In this document: positions 27,106 to 35,685 of the stretch, piece after piece
Numbering within the stretch: the stretch's first letter is position 1
Layout: every line of letters starts with the position of its first letter
NCBI GenBank assembly: GCA_963677355.2
Contig: CAXXXQ010000001.1
Span: 124,001 to 188,000 of the forward strand
Direction: 5' to 3'
Origin: Thiomicrorhabdus sp963677355
Lineage (GTDB): Bacteria > Pseudomonadota > Gammaproteobacteria > Thiomicrospirales > Thiomicrospiraceae
DNA: 64,000 nucleotides
The notes under the pieces: generated by a model
The model's database searches: none
Told to the model about the DNA's origin: nothing
Seen by the model: only the letters and a program-made list of their open reading frames with translations
Position numbers and translations under genes: made by a program

Positions 27106-28047
27106 ATGTCTATTGATTACACCAAAGTTGCACACCGAGTATTTGATATTGAGGCCGAAGCTATCCTGCATTTGAAAAGCCTGATCGACGACGATTTTGC
27201 CGGCAGCGTTCAAGCCATTCTCAATACCGAAGGACGCGTCGTGATTTGCGGCATGGGAAAATCCGGCCTGATCGGTAAAAAAATCATGGCGACCTTTGCC
27301 AGCACCGGCACACCTTGTTTCTTTATGCATCCGGGAGAGGCTTTTCATGGTGACTTAGGCATGGTCTCGCCAAAAGACGTGTTTCTAGCCTTATCCAATT
27401 CAGGTGAAACAGAAGAGGTGATTCGCCTACTGCCTTTCTTGAAAGATAACGGTAATATCGTTATTTCCATGACCGGAAGACCGCAATCAACTTTAGCGAA
27501 AAATTCCGACTTCCATTTGAACATTGCGGTTCCCAAAGAAGCTTGTCCTCACCAATTGGCCCCCACCTCTTCTACCACAGCAACTTTGGTTATGGGAGAC
27601 GCTTTGGCGGTTGCTTTGATGGAGACACGAAACTTCCAACCGCATGAATTTGCACGTTTCCATCCGGGCGGCAGTCTGGGTCGCAAACTACTGACCCGCG
27701 TCAGACATGAAATGAAAAGTCAAAACTTGCCGTTTATCCCATCCGATGCCTCGGCTACCGAAGTCATTCACGCCATGAACGAAGGACGCCTCGGACTCTG
27801 TATTGTCGGAAATGGCGAAGGCATCATTACCGACGGTGATCTACGTCGTCACATGGAAACCGATGCCGCCAACTTCATGCAACTGACGGCAAAAGACTTG
27901 ATGGCGTTACACCCGAAAACCATCAGTGCTGAGGCTCGACTAAGCGAAGCCGAAGAGTTGATGAACGATCATAAAATCACCTCCCTACTGGTCGAAGAGG
28001 AAAATGAAATTGTCGGCGTTATTCAAATTTACGACGTAAATGGTTAA
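27106..28047 (+). CDS. kdsD: Arabinose-5-phosphate isomerase (KpsF/GutQ family)
   Basis: A 313-residue enzyme converting ribulose-5-phosphate to arabinose-5-phosphate, the first step of Kdo synthesis for LPS. An N-terminal SIS domain carries C-G-M-G-K-S-G-L-I-G-K-K (about 48-59), S-T-G-T-P-C-F-F-M-H-P-G-E-A-F-H-G-D-L-G (65-84) and L-S-N-S-G-E-T-E-E-V (95-104). H-P-G-G-S-L-G-R-K-L ends the isomerase part, and two CBS domains follow (about 205-313), including the I-T-D-G-D-L-R-R segment. The ribosome site is weak. It is followed after 21 bp by waaA, which uses the Kdo product. Confidence 0.94.
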   Translation: MSIDYTKVAHRVFDIEAEAILHLKSLIDDDFAGSVQAILNTEGRVVICGMGKSGLIGKKIMATFASTGTPCFFMHPGEAFHGDLGMVSPKDVFLALSNSGETEEVIRLLPFLKDNGNIVISMTGRPQSTLAKNSDFHLNIAVPKEACPHQLAPTSSTTATLVMGDALAVALMETRNFQPHEFARFHPGGSLGRKLLTRVRHEMKSQNLPFIPSDASATEVIHAMNEGRLGLCIVGNGEGIITDGDLRRHMETDAANFMQLTAKDLMALHPKTISAEARLSEAEELMNDHKITSLLVEEENEIVGVIQIYDVNG

Positions 28048-28068
28048 CCGGCTCGGGCAGAACGACTC

Positions 28069-29391
28069 ATGAACCTTTTCACTTATCGAGTTCTGACCGC
28101 AATCGGTCTGCCACTAATCTCTTATTACGTCTGGAAACGCTGTAGAAAACATAACAGAGCTCTCCAGAAAGATCATAGTTTGCCCGAAATACCGTTTTGC
28201 TTACGCGGCCGTTTCGGGTTCAACTCATCCCCTTTTCAAAAAGGCGGCATTTGGATACATGCCGTCTCGGTTGGCGAAACCCGTTCTATTTTTCCTCTAC
28301 TGGAGCAATTAAAACAACAACACCCCCAGCTACCAATCACCCTTACGAATAGCTCTATTCAAGGTGCGCTACACACCCACGAATTCGCTCCCGTCCCGGT
28401 TCAGCAACAGATGCTACCGTTCGATTATCCATTTGCCGTTAAACGTTTTCTAAAACAACTTGATCCTAAACTGGTCATTATGGTTGAAACCGAAATCTGG
28501 CCGAACCTTTACAAAGCGTGTCATGATGCAGGTATTCCCGTCGTTCTAATTAATGCTCGATTAAAACAAAGTTCCTTCAAAGCTTATCAAAAAAGGGGAG
28601 GCAAACTGATTGAAGAAACCCTTAATCGAACGACTTGGATCAGCGCTCAATCAGAGTCCGATGCTGAACATTTTCGCCAACTCGGTGTCAAAACCGAAAA
28701 GCTCAAGGTGTTAGGAAATCTGAAATCGGATCTCGTTATTGAGCAAAACCTGAAAGAAAAAGCCGAACAGTGGCGAACCGGTAATCACTGTGAACAGCGG
28801 CCGATCTGGGTAGCGGCCAGCACCCATGCCGATCCGGGCAAAGGTAAATCTGAAGAAGAACTTATTCTCAATGCGCATAAACTGCTGCTAAAAACCCATC
28901 CCGATGCTTTACTCATCTTAGCTCCCAGACATGCCGAACGTTTTGATGACGTCGCAAATCTTATCGCCGAAAACGGTTTAAACTGGCAACGTAAAACGGA
29001 TTCAACACCGTTAACAGCTTCGACACAGGTCTATCTGGCCGATAGCTTAGGCGAAATGATGTTGTGGTACGCCGTAGCGAATATCGCTTTTGTCGGCGGC
29101 AGCTTGGTACCTTTCGGCGGGCATAATATCCTGGAACCTGCCGCCTTAAAAAAACCGATTATTTCCGGACAAAATTTCGCTAATTTAGAATCGATGTTTG
29201 CACCTTTTATTGAACAAAATGCAATCAAATTAGTGAAAGACTCCGAAGCCTTAGCCGGCACTTTGGAAGAACTGCTTTCAGATCAGTCGTCGGCCAAACA
29301 GATGGCGGATCAAGCCCACTACTGTTTTAGCCAACAGAGCGGAGCATTAGCAAAGACTTTGACGCTCATTAATGCTCTGTTTGAGAAATAG
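28069..29391 (+). CDS. waaA: Kdo transferase (3-deoxy-D-manno-octulosonic acid transferase)
   Basis: A 440-residue GT30 enzyme that transfers Kdo from CMP-Kdo to lipid IVA at the inner membrane. An N-terminal hydrophobic anchor (about 8-24) is followed by I-W-I-H-A-V-S-V-G-E-T-R (about 62-73), which contains the catalytic Glu region of WaaA. M-V-E-T-E-I-W-P-N-L (about 138-147), N-A-R-L (about 162-165), S-T-H (253-255), and F-V-G-G-S-L-V-P-F-G-G-H-N with L-E-P-A (about 341-357) are all conserved. The length fits (425 in E. coli). Whether it adds one or two Kdo residues cannot be told. Confidence 0.95.
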   Translation: MNLFTYRVLTAIGLPLISYYVWKRCRKHNRALQKDHSLPEIPFCLRGRFGFNSSPFQKGGIWIHAVSVGETRSIFPLLEQLKQQHPQLPITLTNSSIQGALHTHEFAPVPVQQQMLPFDYPFAVKRFLKQLDPKLVIMVETEIWPNLYKACHDAGIPVVLINARLKQSSFKAYQKRGGKLIEETLNRTTWISAQSESDAEHFRQLGVKTEKLKVLGNLKSDLVIEQNLKEKAEQWRTGNHCEQRPIWVAASTHADPGKGKSEEELILNAHKLLLKTHPDALLILAPRHAERFDDVANLIAENGLNWQRKTDSTPLTASTQVYLADSLGEMMLWYAVANIAFVGGSLVPFGGHNILEPAALKKPIISGQNFANLESMFAPFIEQNAIKLVKDSEALAGTLEELLSDQSSAKQMADQAHYCFSQQSGALAKTLTLINALFEK

Positions 29392-29395
29392 TCGA

Positions 29396-29423
29396 CTAGG
29401 AAAAGACTTGCATCTCTTCCTAG
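29396..29423. terminator. Stem-loop between convergent waaA and mscS-like gene
   Basis: CTAGGAA (29396-29402) pairs with TTCCTAG (29417-29423), and inner bases can extend the stem. It starts 5 bp after the waaA stop codon and lies downstream of the convergent channel gene, so it could act on both. No T-run follows on either strand, so termination is only plausible. Confidence 0.4.
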
Positions 29424-29440
29424 AAAACCATCTCTGATTA

Positions 29441-30268
29441 TCAATCTTCTTTCTCGATAATAATTTTGCGATGCGGGAATGGAATCTCGATATTCGCCTC
29501 ATCCAACGCTTTTTTAATCTGTTCCGGTACGGAATAAAGCACTTCAAAATAATGCTCACCCTCGCAGAATGGACGCACCAAAAAATCGACCGAGCTGTCA
29601 TTCAACGTTTCCACCTCAACAAACGGAGCCGGCTCTTTGAGGATATGCGGATGCGCGTCCAAAACCGAATTGATTACCTGACGAACCGCAGCGGTATCTT
29701 CTTTATAAGCCACCCCAAAATGCATATCCACTCCACGAATCTGATGATGTGAGTGATTGATAATCTGCTCGCCCCAAATCTGACTGTTCGGAATAATAAT
29801 CTGTTGATTGTCGAACGTCTGTAACACGGTCGTAAACAAGTCAATTTCTTTGACGTTGCCGAACCGGCCTGCCGCATCAATAAAGTCGCCCACCTTATAA
29901 GGGCGGAAAATCAACAGCATGACTCCAGCCGCTAAATTGGAAAGCGTTCCCTGCAACGCCAAACCAACCGCCAGACCGGCCGCACCCAACAAAGCGATAA
30001 TCGATGCCGTTTGTACACCGAACTGATTTAATACCGCAATCCCGACAAAGGCGAGAATAATATACTTCGCAACACTGCCCAAAAATCGGAATAGCGTGTC
30101 ATCCAAGTTTTCATAGCGTGCGCCAGTATTGCAGATCATCTTGTTAACTTTACTTGCGATAAAAAGCCCGACAACCAAAATCAGGATAGCCAACAACACA
30201 CTCGATGCACCGGATATAACCAAATTCCAGTAGTAACTCATATCAATATCATTCATAAAATCTTGCAT
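29441..30268 (-). CDS. mscS: Small-conductance mechanosensitive channel (MscS family)
   Basis: A 275-residue inner-membrane channel that opens on hypo-osmotic shock. Three hydrophobic segments (about 13-35, 52-74, 84-107) are followed by the TM3/beta-domain junction A-A-G-L-A-V-G-L-A-L-Q-G-T-L-S-N-L-A-A-G-V-M (about 85-106), with the glycine/alanine packing pattern of MscS. R-P-Y-K-V-G-D-F-I-D (111-120) and I-I-I-P-N-S-Q-I-W-G (about 145-154) are the usual beta-domain sequences. I chose the ATG at 30268, which has a GGAGG five bases upstream; an upstream ATG at 30283 lacks this. The length is like the E. coli protein (286). Confidence 0.93.
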   Translation of the reverse strand: MQDFMNDIDMSYYWNLVISGASSVLLAILILVVGLFIASKVNKMICNTGARYENLDDTLFRFLGSVAKYIILAFVGIAVLNQFGVQTASIIALLGAAGLAVGLALQGTLSNLAAGVMLLIFRPYKVGDFIDAAGRFGNVKEIDLFTTVLQTFDNQQIIIPNSQIWGEQIINHSHHQIRGVDMHFGVAYKEDTAAVRQVINSVLDAHPHILKEPAPFVEVETLNDSSVDFLVRPFCEGEHYFEVLYSVPEQIKKALDEANIEIPFPHRKIIIEKED

Positions 30269-30365
30269 GGTTTCCTCCATCAAAAAGAATAAAAATTCCA
30301 GCCATTTAAATTAATAAGTAATTATCCAACCACTATAACATTTCAAGCTTATTCCGAATACAAAA

Positions 30366-30385
30366 AACCCCGCAAAAGCGGGGTT
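30366..30385 (-). terminator. Rho-independent terminator downstream of yqhA-like gene
   Basis: AACCCCGC (30366-30373) and GCGGGGTT (30378-30385) form an 8-bp GC-rich stem with an AAAA/TTTT loop. On the minus strand six T residues finish the tail. It lies 20 bp beyond the stop codon of the YqhA-like gene, ending the dapF-to-yqhA transcription unit before the channel gene. Confidence 0.92.
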
Positions 30386-30404
30386 CATTGATTGGCATTA
30401 AATC

Positions 30405-30971
30405 TTAGTGCTTCTCATAAGCTTTGTGAGACAGATACAACGCTGCTGCCACCAACATGATCGCTAAAGAGTAATACAACAATTCCAGCGGACCGGTCGG
30501 CTTCAAGAAGATCGCCTGTTCAAAGAACATAACAATCAAGATCATCAAGATTACTTTTGCCAGCTTATCTTTCAGGTCATCCAAAGAGTTGATCATTAAA
30601 ATCTTGCTCGCTGAATTTTTGCCTTCTGCCGCATCAATCGGCGAAATAAACAGTTCATACAAACCTAAAGAGAAAATCAGCATCACAGTACCCAGCAAGA
30701 AACCGTCAACCGAGCTAACAACGTGCGCGACCGTCATCGCTTTCAACTCCATTCGGTCGGCATCGTTTAACTCATGATAGTGCCCCAAATGCGCAATCGT
30801 GTAGTAGACATCTACCGCCGTCACATAAAAAATACCGATCGCCATAATCAAACTGGCAATAACCGCCAATAGAACAATGAAACGGCTGTTCCATAATAGG
30901 CCTTCAAAATAACGTTCCAAAGCACCTTGCTGTTGCGGATTTTTTAATGGCTCTTTATTAGCTTCACTCAT
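30405..30971 (-). CDS. YqhA-family (UPF0114) membrane protein
   Basis: A 188-residue inner-membrane protein. The segment L-E-R-Y-F-E-G-L-L-W-N-S-R-F-I-V-L-L-A-V (about 18-37) is the hallmark of the UPF0114/YqhA family. About four hydrophobic segments are seen (31-52, 86-108, 136-153, 161-182), separated by charged loops. The family function is not established. It begins 4 bp after the hslV stop and is followed by a good terminator, so it probably shares the hslV transcript. I do not infer a role in proteolysis from that. Confidence 0.85.
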   Translation of the reverse strand: MSEANKEPLKNPQQQGALERYFEGLLWNSRFIVLLAVIASLIMAIGIFYVTAVDVYYTIAHLGHYHELNDADRMELKAMTVAHVVSSVDGFLLGTVMLIFSLGLYELFISPIDAAEGKNSASKILMINSLDDLKDKLAKVILMILIVMFFEQAIFLKPTGPLELLYYSLAIMLVAAALYLSHKAYEKH

Positions 30972-30975
30972 CAGC

Positions 30976-31515
30976 TTAATCCTTTGCTAATTCTTCAATC
31001 GTAAAATTATTATTCGTATAGATACACAGTTCTGCTGCCACAGTCAGTCCTTTTTCAACGACATCACGAGCCGGCAGATCGGTATTTTCCATTAAAGCTT
31101 GCGCCGCCGCGTGCGCATAATTCCCGCCGGAACCGATGGCGATAAAATCGTGTTGCGGTTCAATGACATCTCCGGTTCCGGAAATCAGCAGCATGTTATC
31201 GACATCGGCAACCAGCATCATCGCTTCCAGCTTACGTAAAGCTCGATCGGTACGCCAGTCTTTAGCCATCTCTACCGCGGCGCGCATCAGTTGACCGTTA
31301 TGGGTTTGCAAACGACCTTCAAAGCGTTCAAAAAGCGTGAAGGCGTCCGCCGTCGCTCCGGCAAAGCCGGCTATCACTTTTCCGTTATACAGGGTTCTCA
31401 CCTTACGGGCGTTACCCTTCATCACGACATGACCCAGCGTTACCTGACCGTCGCCACCGATCACCATCTTACCATCGCGTTTGGCGCATAAAATCGTAGT
31501 TCCGTGAAAAGACAT
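30976..31515 (-). CDS. hslV: ATP-dependent protease subunit HslV
   Basis: A 179-residue peptidase subunit of the HslUV (ClpYQ) proteasome-like complex. The start M-S-F-H-G-T-T-I-L-C shows the short propeptide before the catalytic Thr (T-T-I). I-G-G-D-G-Q-V-T-L-G, A-G-F-A-G-A-T-A-D-A-F-T-L-F-E-R-F-E and A-I-G-S-G-G-N-Y-A are conserved. I chose the ATG at 31515, preceded by AAGGA at a better distance than the one before the ATG at 31521. HslU is not adjacent as usual: it lies 2.8 kb away on the other strand, separated by xerC, a DUF484 gene and dapF. Confidence 0.95.
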   Translation of the reverse strand: MSFHGTTILCAKRDGKMVIGGDGQVTLGHVVMKGNARKVRTLYNGKVIAGFAGATADAFTLFERFEGRLQTHNGQLMRAAVEMAKDWRTDRALRKLEAMMLVADVDNMLLISGTGDVIEPQHDFIAIGSGGNYAHAAAQALMENTDLPARDVVEKGLTVAAELCIYTNNNFTIEELAKD

Positions 31516-31627
31516 AAGCATCCTTGTTAATTCATAATTTCGCTTATTTTAAAGGAATTAAGCTTGAATAAGGCAGAAAATCCTCTGTCAAAAATTGAAA
31601 GAAGTCGATTACAACTGCTGATAAATA

Positions 31628-32602
31628 TTATTTGGATTTTTTAGCTCTTGGATGGGCTTGATCGTAGACTTGAGCCAAATGTTGTAGATCCAACTTAGTG
31701 TAGATTTGAGTAGTGGATAAGTTAGCGTGACCGAGAATCTCTTGCACCGCCCGTAAATCACCGCTCGACTCCAAGACGTGAGTCGCACACGCATGACGCA
31801 GACGGTGCGGCGACATTTTGGTTGGCAGACCCGCCAAAATGGTTCGCTTGTCCAATTGATTTTGAATAGAGCGCACACTTAGACGATTGCCTCTTTGATT
31901 GACAAAAACGGCCTGTTCATCCTCTTTGGCGTAATCGGCGCGAACCGCCAACCAATTCTGCAACGCTTCGGCCGCTTTTCTTCCCACGGGAGCCAAACGC
32001 TCTTTCTGCCCCTTACCCAATACACGAACCCAGCCGGATTGAAATTCATCTAACCCGGGCGAAAGATCAAGTTCGGCACACTCGGATACACGCAACCCTG
32101 CCGAATAAAGTAATTCAAACATCGCTTGATCTCGAATGTCCTGCCAAGTCTTGAGTGGCACTTCCAACAGGCGCTGCATCCAATCGACATCAACGCTTTT
32201 CGGTAAAGGCTGCGGTTGCTTAGGCGCCTTGATTCCTTTGGCCGGATTTTTATGAAGCAGATTTTTTTCAATCAGGTAATCGTAAAAAGTTCGCAATGCC
32301 GACAATTGCCGGGCAAGAGTACGCGCGCTGATCCCGTTTTGCACGCGGTAAGCCAAAAATGCTTTAATGCTTTGCGAATCAATCGCGCTCCAATCCTGGA
32401 AAGAATCGATTCGCTTGCGTAAAGCCGCTTGCTCTTCCTCTTTGGAGTCTTTAACCTCTTCATCCGAATCACCTCTCAAATCATCCGCCAAGTAAAAACC
32501 GAGAAAATCCTCAATATCACGCTGATAATTTTTTACCGTATGCGGAGACTTGTTCTGCACTTGCAGGTTTTTGAAAAACGATTCCAGAAGTCCGCTATAC
32601 AT
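31628..32602 (-). CDS. xerC: Tyrosine recombinase XerC
   Basis: A 324-residue site-specific recombinase that with XerD resolves chromosome dimers at dif. The N-terminal SAM-like DNA-binding domain covers about 1-125. The catalytic residues are R171 (S-A-G-L-R-V-S-E), a Lys in G-K-G-Q-K-E-R, H266-R-L-R269, H292 and Y301 (Q-I-Y-T-K). It is longer than E. coli XerC (298) because of a highly charged insertion at about 42-64 (D-L-R-G-D-S-D-E-E-V-K-D-S-K-E-E-E). It lies between DUF484 and hslV, an arrangement of dapF-DUF484-xerC known in many gammaproteobacteria. This supports a housekeeping XerC rather than a mobile-element integrase. Confidence 0.94.
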   Translation of the reverse strand: MYSGLLESFFKNLQVQNKSPHTVKNYQRDIEDFLGFYLADDLRGDSDEEVKDSKEEEQAALRKRIDSFQDWSAIDSQSIKAFLAYRVQNGISARTLARQLSALRTFYDYLIEKNLLHKNPAKGIKAPKQPQPLPKSVDVDWMQRLLEVPLKTWQDIRDQAMFELLYSAGLRVSECAELDLSPGLDEFQSGWVRVLGKGQKERLAPVGRKAAEALQNWLAVRADYAKEDEQAVFVNQRGNRLSVRSIQNQLDKRTILAGLPTKMSPHRLRHACATHVLESSGDLRAVQEILGHANLSTTQIYTKLDLQHLAQVYDQAHPRAKKSK

Positions 32603-32607
32603 AACAA

Positions 32608-33315
32608 TTAAGACTTAAACAGATGATTAAGGCGAGCACTGACCAGTTCAGCCATCATCGCTAAAAAGTAGGTGCCTAAATCGGGATGGAAACGATCCGT
32701 TTTACTGCCCAGCGCCAGTACGCCCCAGACGCGGTTACTGCTCTCGTCACCCAATGGCAATAAACAGATGGACTGCATGGGTTCATGGGTTTGAAACAAT
32801 CCTTTTTGCCAATCGTTTTCCACCAATCCACAAACCGGCTTACCGAAACTCAAAGTCGATTTCATCGCATTCGACCAACTCTGGCTAACACCAAGCTGAC
32901 TCAAACCATGCAGACTGGTTGACGGCACATCCCAAGAGAGCATGGCGATCTGATCGACCAAAAATTCGTTTTTCATCTGTTCATAGATGCAATCCACCGC
33001 AGCCTGTTCGCTCTGTGTTGCCACCATCGCTCTAGTGAAAGCTTGAACCTTATGGAAAAGTTGGCCGTTTTCCCCGGCAATATCCACCATGGTATCGACT
33101 TCAATCTGTAGCGATTCCTTTTGCTCGCGCAATTGATGCACCTGACGTTCCAACAGAGAAACGGCCTGCCCGGTTTTCGGATGCGGAATACTCAGGGAAT
33201 CCAATAAATTGGGAAAAACATGAAAAAATTTCGGGTTTCGGCTCAAATAATCAGCAACCTCTTCTGCGGAAACGCTGGTTTGACTTAACGGACCGGTCAC
33301 GGCTGATGAACTCAT
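32608..33315 (-). CDS. DUF484 family protein
   Basis: A 235-residue cytoplasmic protein. The N-terminus has E-E-V-A-D-Y-L-S-R-N-P-K-F-F (about 17-30), the hallmark start of DUF484, then a short coiled coil with V-S-L-L-E-R-Q-V-H-Q-L-R-E-Q (about 53-66), then a GAF-like domain (about 85-232) with G-V-L-A-L-G-S near 205. The family is usually found between dapF and xerC, as here, but its function is unknown. The start codon overlaps the dapF stop by 4 bp and its stop lies 5 bp before xerC. Confidence 0.9.
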   Translation of the reverse strand: MSSSAVTGPLSQTSVSAEEVADYLSRNPKFFHVFPNLLDSLSIPHPKTGQAVSLLERQVHQLREQKESLQIEVDTMVDIAGENGQLFHKVQAFTRAMVATQSEQAAVDCIYEQMKNEFLVDQIAMLSWDVPSTSLHGLSQLGVSQSWSNAMKSTLSFGKPVCGLVENDWQKGLFQTHEPMQSICLLPLGDESSNRVWGVLALGSKTDRFHPDLGTYFLAMMAELVSARLNHLFKS

Positions 33316-34157
33316 AGGTTTATTTCCCCTTCAAATACAGTAATGGCCGGACCGGTCATCCAAACCGGCGAATGCTCGTTTCCGTCCCAGCGAATAATCA
33401 AGTCTCCGCCCGGCAAACTGACCGTCACTTCATCGCCAACCTGTTTCCAGCTACGCAAGACCACCATAGCCGCGCAGGCGCCGGTTCCGCAAGCTAATGT
33501 TTCAGCCGCTCCGCGTTCGTAAACGCGCAAACGAATATGGCTCTTATCCACTTTTTGAGCGAAACCGACGTTGACCCGTTCCGGAAAACGTTCATGAGAC
33601 TCCACCGCCGCGCCGAACTTCTCAACCGGGGCCTTGTCGATATTATCTACCGCTAACACCGCGTGCGGATTACCCATCGATACCGCACCAATCAACAAAG
33701 TTTCGCCCAGCACCTGCAAAGCATATTCGGATTCTTTCTCATCAGCCTGAAACGGCAAACTTGCTGGTTCAAAGTTAGGTTTGCCCATATTCACTCTTAC
33801 CAGACCGTCGGATTCGATATACAACACAATCACGCCGGAAGCCGTCTCAACCACGATTTCGGTTTTATCCGTCAAGCCTTTATCAAAAACAAAACGGGCA
33901 AAACAGCGAGCACCGTTACCGCACTGCTGCACCTCCGAACCGTCGGCATTGAAGATGCGGTAGCGAAAGTCGACCCCTTCCTGAGTCGCTTGTTCGACCA
34001 CCAACAACTGATCGAATCCGATTCCGAAATGGCGATCGGCCCAACCCTGCACCTGATCGACACTAAAGGTGATATCCTGATTAATTGCGTCCACCACCAT
34101 AAAATCGTTGCCTAAGCCCTGCATTTTGGTGAACTTTAGAACTGAATGGCTTGACAT
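33312..34157 (-). CDS. dapF: Diaminopimelate epimerase
   Basis: A 281-residue PLP-independent epimerase making meso-diaminopimelate for lysine and peptidoglycan. The two catalytic cysteines are seen: C79 in E-V-Q-Q-C-G-N-G-A-R-C and C223 in E-T-L-A-C-G-T-G-A-C. K-M-Q-G-L-G-N-D-F (11-19) and M-G-N-P-H-A-V (161-167) are typical. The start ATG at 34157 follows an AAGGGA site by four bases; the ATG at 34178 would add seven residues and has a poorer context. It heads the minus-strand set dapF-DUF484-xerC-hslV-yqhA and is divergent from hslU. Confidence 0.96.
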   Translation of the reverse strand: MSSHSVLKFTKMQGLGNDFMVVDAINQDITFSVDQVQGWADRHFGIGFDQLLVVEQATQEGVDFRYRIFNADGSEVQQCGNGARCFARFVFDKGLTDKTEIVVETASGVIVLYIESDGLVRVNMGKPNFEPASLPFQADEKESEYALQVLGETLLIGAVSMGNPHAVLAVDNIDKAPVEKFGAAVESHERFPERVNVGFAQKVDKSHIRLRVYERGAAETLACGTGACAAMVVLRSWKQVGDEVTVSLPGGDLIIRWDGNEHSPVWMTGPAITVFEGEINL

Positions 34158-34302
34158 GTTTTCCCTTAATTTCTGCATTTAAAACGTATTTGCAGGAATT
34201 TATCACGCCAGCCGGCTATTGGCAATTCTCGCGACATCTTTACACTGACTGCAAAGCAGCCAAACAGGCATTTTTTACAGGCCTTTCCTATCGCTTTTCC
34301 TT

Positions 34303-34308
34303 TATAAT
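34303..34308 (+). promoter_or_regulatory. Probable -10 box of the hslU promoter
   Basis: A perfect TATAAT lies at 34303-34308, 37 bases before the hslU start and within the 187-bp gap between divergent dapF and hslU. No good -35 hexamer is present at 16-18 bp, and I do not see a clear sigma-32 heat-shock promoter, although HslU is often heat-inducible. Confidence 0.4.
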
Positions 34309-34344
34309 GAGCTGATTATTTGTACACAAAATTCAAGGACCTTT

Positions 34345-35670
34345 TTGAACATGATGACACCGAAAGAGATCGTTAATAGCTTAGACACCCATATTGTCGG
34401 ACAAGCCGAAGCGAAACGTGCGGTCGCCATAGCACTCCGCAACCGTTGGCGTCGCAGTCAACTTGCGGAAGAGCTACGAGGAGAAGTCACTCCAAAAAAC
34501 ATCCTGATGATCGGGCCGACCGGGGTAGGTAAAACCGAAATCGCCCGCCGTCTCGCCAAGCTGGCCGACGCGCCTTTTCTGAAAATTGAAGCCACCAAAT
34601 TTACCGAGGTCGGTTATGTCGGCCGCGATGTGGATTCGATCATCCGTGACTTAGCGGAAAGCGCCGTCAAAATGACACGTGAAAACGCCATGAAAAAGGT
34701 GCAACGTCAAGCAGAAGACAAAGCCGAAGAACGCATTCTGGATATTTTGCTGCCGCCTGCCCGCGGTCGTGAAGAAGAGAGTCATGACAATATGGCGGAA
34801 ACCCGCCAAAAATTCCGCAAACGTTTGCGCGAAGGCGATCTGGACGACAAAGAGATTGAAATCGATCTGACTGCTGCCCCTTCTCACGTTGAAATTCTCG
34901 GAGCACCGGGCATGGAAGAGATGACCCAGCAACTGCAAGGCCTGTTTGAAGGCATGGGACAGGGTAAAAAAGAGAAACGCAAACTGCCGATCAAAAAAGC
35001 GTTGAAAGCGCTGATTGACGAAGAAGCGTCTCGCCTAGTCAACGAAGACGAAATCAAACTGCAGGCGATCGAGAATGTTGAACAGAACGGTATCGTCTTT
35101 ATCGATGAAATCGATAAGGTCGCTAAACGTCAGGATGCCGGCGGCGGTGATGTCTCGCGCGAAGGTGTGCAGCGCGACCTGCTGCCGTTGATTGAAGGCA
35201 GCACTATTTCCACCAAATACGGCATGATCAAAACCGACCATATCCTGTTTATTGCTTCGGGCGCCTTCCATTTAGCCAAACCGTCCGATTTGATTCCGGA
35301 ATTGCAAGGCCGCTTGCCGATCCGTGTTGAACTGGAGTCACTGCGAGTCGAGGACTTTGTGCGCATTTTGACCGAACCGAAAGCCGCTCTGACCAAACAG
35401 CAGATTGAGCTATTGAAAACCGAAGGAGTGGATATTGAATTCACCGAAGACGGCATTCAGCGTCTGGCGGAAATTGCCTATCAAGTTAACGAAAGTACCG
35501 AAAATATCGGAGCCCGTCGCTTGCATACGGTAATGGAACGCCTGCTGGAAGATGTCTCTTTCGAAGCGCCGACCATGCCGGGAGCCCGTATCATCGTTAA
35601 CCAAGCGATGGTCGATGAACGTTTAGGCGAACTGGCAGTCGACCAGGATCTGTCGCAATATATCCTGTAA
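34345..35670 (+). CDS. hslU: ATP-dependent protease ATPase subunit HslU
   Basis: A 441-residue AAA+ unfoldase partner of HslV. Walker A is G57-P-T-G-V-G-K-T64, Walker B is G-I-V-F-I-D-E-I-D-K (about 250-259), and the sensor/arginine region near the end contains N-I-G-A-R-R-L-H-T (about 389-397). The C-terminus D-L-S-Q-Y-I-L is the normal HslV-docking tail. I keep the TTG start at 34345 because the AAGGA site is correctly spaced for it and M-N-M-M-T-P-K-E-I-V aligns in length with the usual M-S-E-M-T-P-R-E-I-V; ATG codons at 34351 and 34354 are the alternatives. It starts a plus-strand run into the DUF971 and ubi genes. Confidence 0.96.
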   Translation: MNMMTPKEIVNSLDTHIVGQAEAKRAVAIALRNRWRRSQLAEELRGEVTPKNILMIGPTGVGKTEIARRLAKLADAPFLKIEATKFTEVGYVGRDVDSIIRDLAESAVKMTRENAMKKVQRQAEDKAEERILDILLPPARGREEESHDNMAETRQKFRKRLREGDLDDKEIEIDLTAAPSHVEILGAPGMEEMTQQLQGLFEGMGQGKKEKRKLPIKKALKALIDEEASRLVNEDEIKLQAIENVEQNGIVFIDEIDKVAKRQDAGGGDVSREGVQRDLLPLIEGSTISTKYGMIKTDHILFIASGAFHLAKPSDLIPELQGRLPIRVELESLRVEDFVRILTEPKAALTKQQIELLKTEGVDIEFTEDGIQRLAEIAYQVNESTENIGARRLHTVMERLLEDVSFEAPTMPGARIIVNQAMVDERLGELAVDQDLSQYIL

Positions 35671-35685
35671 AACAAAGGGAAGCAG

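Noticed and set aside
26831..27348. Two overlapping open frames before kdsD as small genes
   Set aside because: Neither has a convincing ribosome site or protein features, and the minus-strand one runs antisense into kdsD.
31628..32602. XerC-like recombinase as the integrase of the tRNA-Met segment
   Set aside because: It lies 14 kb away in the conserved dapF-DUF484-xerC context and has the features of the housekeeping protein.
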